Position numbers and translations under genes: made by a program
In this document: positions 57,426 through 64,000 of the stretch, one piece after another
How positions within the stretch are numbered: the first letter of the stretch is position 1
Layout: each line of letters starts with the position of its first letter
The notes under the pieces: model-generated
Databases searched by the model: none
What the model saw: the letters and a program-made list of their open reading frames with translations, nothing else
Told to the model about the DNA's origin: nothing
DNA from: Tanypteryx hageni
Lineage: Eukaryota > Arthropoda > Insecta > Odonata > Petaluridae
NCBI GenBank assembly: GCA_028673005.1
Contig: CM054117.1
Location: forward strand, 38,495,064-38,559,063
Length of the DNA: 64,000 nt
Direction: 5' to 3'

Positions 57426-58675
57426 TTATTCGAGTAGCTTTGCGTACCTTGTCTTATGAAGGTTTTTGCGACTGCGGATTACGTACCGGGAACTAGCAGA
57501 GCGACACTTCTACGTTACACCCTTCGTTCATTTTTCTTATTGCAGTACCTTCAGATTTATCTGAGAGATATATGTTAGTATATTCAACTGTTAAAAATCA
57601 TACTTACTACGAAAAGTTTTAATGTGATGTTACTGAGAATTTGTTGATATCAGGAAGGATTATCTATCGCAGCTATTAGGAGCAGCTTGAATTCCAATTC
57701 AAGGAATTTGAACAGAATTTTTTCTAGCAAACTTCAGTAATATCACTTTCTTTAAGAGCAGTACGCTTTCGGGCTCGAGCTGTCGTTCCATCAAAATAAT
57801 AATGAGCAGGTGCATGGAATACATTTATATGGTTCAAGTTTCGTTACAGTTGGTTATATAAAAAAATTTCATTTGAAAGAAAACACAATTTTTAGAGCTA
57901 CGAGAAAAATCTACAAAACAGCCTTGAGTTCAAAGAGGAAATGTCACCTTATGGCGAAAATCACATCAAATAAATTATGAAATTTTAAAAATATTCCTTT
58001 TTATATCATTTCAAAAAAGAGAGAAATAAACTAAAAATGGAAAATAAATTAAAAATTGAAAAACTGAAAACAAATAATTATAACATAGGTACTTAAAAGG
58101 GAAAAATATTTTTTTATTAATTTAATTCTTCAGAAAACTTTTGAATCAAACAAAAGTTTTCATAATTTAATGATTAAAATCAAATATTTGAATTTTGTCT
58201 TAAAGAAAAATAAACACCATTCTTTCACGCACGGTACGATGGATCTCCCGACTTTGTATCTTAATTTTAAATAATTTAAAAAAGCAACTTTATATAGCCC
58301 TACACCGTTTTCAATGCTTTTCTTATGAGTTTTTAAAATTGGACATTGGGGTCAAAAATACCCCTTAAATACAACATATAAATACTACACCAACTAGTAA
58401 GTATATATATAAAAAGGGAATATAAAAATAAATGTTATTATGGTTGTTAAAGTGGGTTTCTCAAAATTTGATATTTAGGAACTACAGGATTTCTAAAAAT
58501 AAAAGTTTTCTTGCCGATTTTCACAACGTCGTGATCACGGATTACCACAAAGTTATGGTTCATTCGATTAACTATGTACTTTTTATGGCTTTTCGAGAAC
58601 AGTTTTCATTAGCTAAATTTCCCAAACCGGCGAGCACCATACATTTTTGCTCGCCTTATTATGCACTCAGCATCG
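57426..58675. other. AT-rich intergenic DNA, nothing recognised
   Basis: No supported feature. Confidence 0.4.
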
Positions 58676-58679
58676 TCCG

Positions 58680-59280
58680 GATTAAAGTCACAGAACGCCA
58701 CCAATGCACCATCCCCGCACTCTGCCCTCTTTCCCGGTGCACCACTGCCCTACTCCCGTTTCTTTTCCCAATCCTTTGCCGCTTCGATCCCATCTCTCCG
58801 ACCCTTGTTTTGACCCTCACCCATTCCCACTCCCATATATATCCTCTTTAAACACACCTCTCTCTCCCCATCCCTTCTCGAGCCGTCACTCCCCCGCCTC
58901 CCTCCGTGACCCGTGGATGGGGCGGAGTGGGTGGTTTTTAGGTTCCGAGGGTTTTTGGAGGAAACGCGGCGCGCGAGGGCGGTCCGTTGAAAAGCTGTAA
59001 TTCTGCGATCGCAGCGCCGCCCTCTTATATTTTAATTAGCACCCTTCCACGCTCGCACGCTCTCGCTTGTTTTTTTTTAATCCTCGCACCAACGCTCCTT
59101 CGAACGGCTCGCTTTATTTGCGTCCTTTTTTTTACAACCGATACTTAGCGGTATTAATAAAAAATTGTATGATATTTCTGCCGTCCTCCCCTTCTTACAA
59201 GTTTACACCCCTTGCTCGAAGATTCAGGGTAGGAGAAATAGTCGGTCGGTAAGGCACGAGTGGGTGTGAAGGGACCTACG
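58680..59280. repeat. CT-rich block grading into GC-balanced sequence
   Basis: Pyrimidine-rich at 58690-58900, then GC-balanced to about 59280 with no repeat match and no convincing frame. Confidence 0.5.
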
Positions 59281-60955
59281 CGCCGTCGGGAGACAGCAAT
59301 CTGCTGTATAGCACGAATAAGATATTGTATGGGTATTAGTGTTTTATATTAATTTTGCCGGATGAAATATAATTAACGCAAAATATAGCTGTCATATAAA
59401 GAGAACGAAAAATTCTATTTTGACTCGATGCAAAATAAGTAAAGCAAGTAATTAATTAAAAACTGTTGACTATTTACGCACTATATTTTTCCGTGGATGA
59501 AATATAATGTAAGTGAAGAAAGTAATGTATGTAGCCCATCAGGGAGTTTATTTCTCCTTACTAATGATCAGTACGATTTTCAGGTCAAACGTAAAGCGTA
59601 CTGAGGTGTTCTCTATTTGGCAATAAAGCGTAACAAGCGATGTATATTTCCGCCTCAAAAGAAGCAAAAACATCTTCGGTGGTTAACTTGAGCGAAACAT
59701 TTTTTGGGTTGAGCATGTGATAGTAACATTTGGGAAGAAGTTATTGAATGTGGTTGCTTTAAATATGCAAAGAAATTTCTGTAATTGGTCATTCATCGTG
59801 AAAATGTATTATTGTTTCAAATAATGCTGAAAAACTCAAAAAATGAAGTCCAGGTTCAAAAATAAAAGTTAACGTCAATAATTTTATAATAAATATAAAA
59901 ACTCCCCAATTGATATACTTACTTTTACCGATATGTTTCATGAGCAATACCAGTCTAAAAAATGTTTTCCAACGTGTAAATTGATTTACGAATGGAAAAA
60001 TTGTCCTAGTATAATGCAATAGTTCAATTACGGCAACAGCGAATCAGACGTCACCATTCCCCTCAGGCAGTTTAGAAATAGCAGCGGATTTAGAAAACTA
60101 TCAGGGCAAGTGAAGACGACAAACACATACAATGAACCTTTTAGAATGCAAAACTTTTCATTCAACTATTATTTATTCTAACCAGAAATCATTATCTCAA
60201 TGAAGGAATTTATAAGTAAAAGGTTAAAAATGGAGTGGAAATTTCTCATGACCGTAGGAAATTATTTATGAATTTTAAATCGACTTTCCTATCAAAAACG
60301 ACTCAGGGAAAAGGAAAAAGTACATGTACTAAAAGAGAACAAAATTGTACGTGAATGCATATGAACGCAAAATACGACCATCTAAAAAATATAACAAAAA
60401 AATATCATTTAACTCGATAAAAAATAAACGAACTATCCACTGATGAAGTAAACATTTGACGATTTACGTAGAAAATATAAAAATTATCTTAGTTTAGCCG
60501 CCGTCTGAGAGCACCTGAATCTGCCGAACTATTTTCAACACATATTAGTACCAATCATAGTCATAAATTGCTATTTACGAGTGACATCACCCATAAAGCA
60601 ACGCAATACGAAGAAAAATTTTGTATGAATTCATGCTGTTGGCTGATTAAAGTTCTCACGAAATTTCTTTCATGTGATAGTCAGAATGAATACCGATATC
60701 GGATAAAAGTAGGTCCCACTGAGAAATGATAACCATAAATGACATTAGCGGAACTAAGGTGCAAGGCTGGGTTCACATAGTGAGCAAGCGTACACCTGTT
60801 CTAAATATTTTAGATGGAACGTTACATTAGGAACTCGGTTTTTTTTAACACGAAGGCAACAGTTTTCCTTTTTTACTGGACATGAGCATAACCCCTGTTA
60901 AAAATGACTCAGACGCGTGGATTTCGGGAAGACAGAAAAAAGAGATATGGTTTGG
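59281..60955. other. AT-rich intergenic DNA, nothing recognised
   Basis: No supported feature. Confidence 0.45.
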
Positions 60956-60959
60956 AATT

Positions 60960-61340
60960 CTTGGCGATTACGGAAGAATTTTCCCACCCCTTCTGAAACG
61001 CTAAAGATCCCACCCTCGAGGTTCCCACCCCTCCCCCACCCATCCGATTTCCGAACCCTTCCCAAGGCAAGAGAGGGTAAACCGATCCAGGCGGCGCCAC
61101 AGGGTATGGGGTTTTTATTTTAAGGGTTTCAAGAGGTGAAGGGCGCCTTAAGCGAGAATGGGTGAGGAGGCACACGAGAGGAAGAAGGATGAGAAATAGA
61201 GAGGGAGGGGAAAGTTTTGATATGTGAATGTGCGTGTAGAGAATAAGGGAGTGGTCGAAATAGAAGAGGTAGAAGGTGGAGGCCTAAAATAGGAGGTTTT
61301 TGGGGATAGGGTGTGAGAATAAAACGAAAAGCTGTTTTCT
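60960..61340. repeat. CT-rich then GA-rich block
   Basis: Pyrimidine-rich at 60985-61065, purine-rich at 61130-61310 on the + strand. Overlapping frames arise from the composition. Confidence 0.65.
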
Positions 61341-62270
61341 CGTAAGTCCCATGCCGCAAACTTCACAAGAATAAGATAAGGGTGTGAAAACCTTAATACA
61401 CAGTGTTATATTAAATGTTTTAAAATAATAAACTCCTACATTGGGCACTTGACTCCACTATACAAACCATAAATAAATAACCATCTCGATAAAGAATTAT
61501 GGAAATTGTTTACGAATAAAAAGAAATTTTTAGAGTGCAAGTGTGAAATTTTGCACGATAAATTTTAAAGTAAATTTAAAAATTAAAATTTTTGTTCATT
61601 TTTATAATAACTGTTGCACGATATGCGAGATTTTATAAACATTTATATTTATAAACTATTTTTATTATTATATTATACCATTCAAAACATACTTTGCAAC
61701 TTTAATAAGAACAAATTTTTTTTCAATTTATTTTAAATATTTTAGTGGAAAATGTTAAGGTTATACATTATTTTTGTATTTGAATCATCATAGCACTGAA
61801 TAATTATTAAATTCATTTCACTTTAGAAAATTTCCTAGGATTAAATTGACTGATCCACATCTGACATTAATTTATCAACAAAAAGAATTTCAGTATTCTT
61901 AAAATATCTCTAGTCATTATGCTCCTAATATTTTCAATTGACATACTTGAAAAGCCATTTGATATCTACTAAAATGTTGACCCATTTCTTTGAAGAAATA
62001 TAAGAAAAAAATCCCCAAGGAGAGTCAAACCTAGAAAATGATGAATACAATTATTGTATTACATAACATATATTCAAGTAAATCTCAGAATAAATTCATA
62101 CGCTTTAGTAATGATTTCTCTAATACTTCTAGACGTCATTTTCCTTGTTGATGTACTTATTACGATAATTTCATTGGTTTAAGAACTTGGAAAACATTTA
62201 TCATGAAACTCCGAAAGCTGACATATTCTACCGAGACGATCAAAATTTTCCAATAATTGTCATTAGTGAT
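61341..62270. other. AT-rich intergenic DNA, nothing recognised
   Basis: Very AT-rich, no supported feature. Confidence 0.5.
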
Positions 62271-62272
62271 TA

Positions 62273-62845
62273 CCGTATATGCCGGCGTATAAGTCGACCT
62301 CAATTTTTCGGATTGTAAATACGCGACTAGACATGTATTCGCCATATAAGTTGACCCTCCACTTTTTCGCTAAAAAAACTTCGACTGAAGAATACGAGAA
62401 TTTATATGGTTTTTAAAACCTAAATGTAACCTTTTCCAAAAAATTCAGTATCGATTTTTGAGTTATTAAATCATTTGTTTAATTTAAGAAAGATCAGTCA
62501 TACACCATATTGCCATCTATCGGCGGAATTTATTTCTACTTATCCTTCGTTTCTATAATTGCAAATAGATCGTTTATATTTTTGAGACTCAGTAATAAAA
62601 ACAAAAGTTAACATTTTCATTTTTATTAACATTAAATCTTCTAAAATAAATGACAGAATATGTAAACAATGGAACAGCTGATTCAAAATGGCGATCACGT
62701 CGTAAGCTCAAATGTTTTTGTAAATATCAATGTTTTTAATCTGTTATTTAAGGGTCAAATTTTATATTCGGCGTATAAGTCGACCTAAAGTTTACGGAAT
62801 ATGTTTTTGCGCTTCAAAGGTAGACTTATACGTCGGCATATACGA
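62273..62845. mobile_element. TA-flanked inverted-repeat DNA element (CCGTATATGCCGGCGTATAA ends)
   Basis: The left end CCGTATATGCCGGCGTATAA plus GTCGACCT pairs with the reverse-complemented right end TCGTATATGCCGACGTATAA plus GTCTACCT. TA flanks both sides (62271-62272, 62846-62847). A further GGCGTATAAGTCGACCT copy lies inside at about 62769-62785 and a related ATATAAGTTGACC at 62343-62355. 573 bp, no coding sequence, so it is non-autonomous; TA flanks suit a Tc1/mariner/pogo relative. Confidence 0.82.
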
Positions 62846-62847
62846 TA

Positions 62848-63765
62848 CTCTCACACCAACATGTCTGATAGACGATATTTCTTGTTATTTTACAAAAACT
62901 GATTGGATATAATACATGCATTTTAAAGAGTCTACTAAGAATGGTATTGAACCAAGGTCATACGTTTTGCAAGTATTTGTTCATGGGACGTACTGTATAC
63001 TGTATATTACATGAGGAATTATGATATCTCATACATTACCTGGCATTTTGCGCATAAATTTTTAGTACTATCTAAGATTGCCAAAGCAGCTGGATTGTAC
63101 TATGCCCGAAAAACATTTGTCTATCTAATCGAATCCAAATATAATATAATATAATATAATATAAGTCTTCCATTTTCTCGCGTAAAAACATTCACTAGAG
63201 AAACGTTCTCGGGGTATACACTCAATAACAAATCTTTATACATTAATCCAAACATGTTCATAAATCATAGAATTCAATCGAAATTGTGACAAAACTAACT
63301 ATTTGAAGAATTATTCAAATACATATTCAATAAAATATATCAGTATGCCATTTGATTTTAATGCTTTAAGTTATAAACGTTTTGTATTTAATTTACATTT
63401 CAATCGAAATGTAAATAAAAAATCGTAATTTCGTTAACTTTGGATCATTATTATATTAGTGATAATTACATCATAGGAGAAATAATATAAATCCTTATCA
63501 ATAATAAGCGAACTTTGTAGCTTAAAAGTTGCTAAAGCAAAAGGTTTTCTTTATGACGTGAATAAAGAACATCACTCCCCTCTTAAGATAATGACAACGC
63601 ATCAAAATCTTCTCACCAAAGAGTTCGAAATTAATATACTTCCAATTTGTTCAGACACCGGAATGGGAAGAAGAAAAAAAGCACCTCCCCGCAAAAGGAT
63701 AAATAATTTTTAATAATCCGAAAAGAGTGAGACCAGCTTACGAGCAAACACGAGCCGCCGATGTG
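62848..63765. other. AT-rich intergenic DNA with an (ATAAT)n tract
   Basis: A pentanucleotide ATAAT/TAATA repeat of about seven units lies at 63130-63165. Nothing else is recognised. Confidence 0.5.
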
Positions 63766-63769
63766 TTTC

Positions 63770-64000
63770 GACGGGTAGTTAATGAGAAGTCCTGAGACGG
63801 ATGGGGGAGAGAAGAAAGTTGTGAGCTTAAATTAAAATAATCCCTCAAGATCGTGCGAGGTGTAAAGGCGTAGAGGCAGACTAAGTCGGGAGGGTTGATA
63901 GACAAAGGGATAGAAGAAGAGAGAGAGGAGGGATAAAGGGAGAATGGTGCGTGGGAGCGTCTCGTGGTATGGGAAGGTTTTGGTGCCTTACCGGAGGAGG
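63770..64000 (+). repeat. GA-rich block at the window end
   Basis: Purine-rich on the + strand, running to the end of the window. Confidence 0.6.

Noticed and set aside
56841..57437. 198-codon frame resembling a multi-pass membrane protein
   Set aside because: The hydrophobic Ser/Phe/Leu composition follows from a CT-rich tract; no motif, and no sign of codon selection.

Overview
This window is eukaryotic, AT-rich, non-coding DNA, most probably from an arthropod. I find no exon of a host gene that I can defend. The mobile elements point to arthropods: an IS630/Tc1/mariner-type transposase with an N-terminal DUF4817 domain, GTF2IRD2-like hAT elements, two Tigger (pogo) elements, an endonuclease-encoding LINE, Penelope-like hairpin fragments and tRNA-derived SINEs. 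The species cannot be fixed from this sequence alone. Every transposase or reverse transcriptase seen is broken by stops, frameshifts or truncation.

Layout, 1-20 kb: a two-copy-known, unidentified element family with TAGGCTTGGTAG termini (1579-2619); a GA/CT-rich block (4.5-5.2 kb); a MITE with long inverted repeats (6.0-6.5 kb); two direct copies of a ~440-bp repeat (6.6-7.8 kb); a 1.5-kb mariner-like element (10.2-11.7 kb); a hAT MITE (12.3 kb); and a complete 2.87-kb Tigger element (14775-17645) nested in a degenerate tandem repeat that continues to about 18.9 kb.

Layout, 20-30 kb: the most striking segment is 20293-25495. Four different hAT elements sit end to end, separated and bounded by five identical copies of the 8-bp target site CTCTAAAG. 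Next come a possible piggyBac remnant (26.4-27.5 kb), a 1.3-kb foldback element with arms of about 570-590 bp (27461-28753), and a Penelope-like hairpin with a perfect 50-bp stem and 12-bp target duplications (29623-29790).

Layout, 30-64 kb: a tRNA-like SINE head (30.1-30.3 kb), a long inverted repeat beside a 5'-truncated Tigger (33.2-34.8 kb), a 0.9-kb inverted-repeat element (37 kb), a minisatellite enclosed by inverted repeats (39.2-39.9 kb), a 5'-truncated LINE containing a SINE (40.0-42.4 kb), a second Penelope-like hairpin (42.5-42.7 kb), a hAT MITE (44.4 kb), a 3-kb element of the TAGGCTTGGTAG family holding a long AT/GT microsatellite and a SINE (47.4-50.4 kb), the second copy of the 1.6-kb family interrupted by a small hAT MITE (50.4-51.6 kb), a SINE with 13-bp target duplications (54.5-54.8 kb) and a TA-flanked inverted-repeat element (62.3-62.8 kb). 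Strand-asymmetric GA/CT-rich blocks of a few hundred bases recur through the window.

Nothing here forms an operon or pathway. The biology of the window is the history of nested transposon insertions, and several insertions can be read directly from target duplications or from comparison with an uninterrupted copy.
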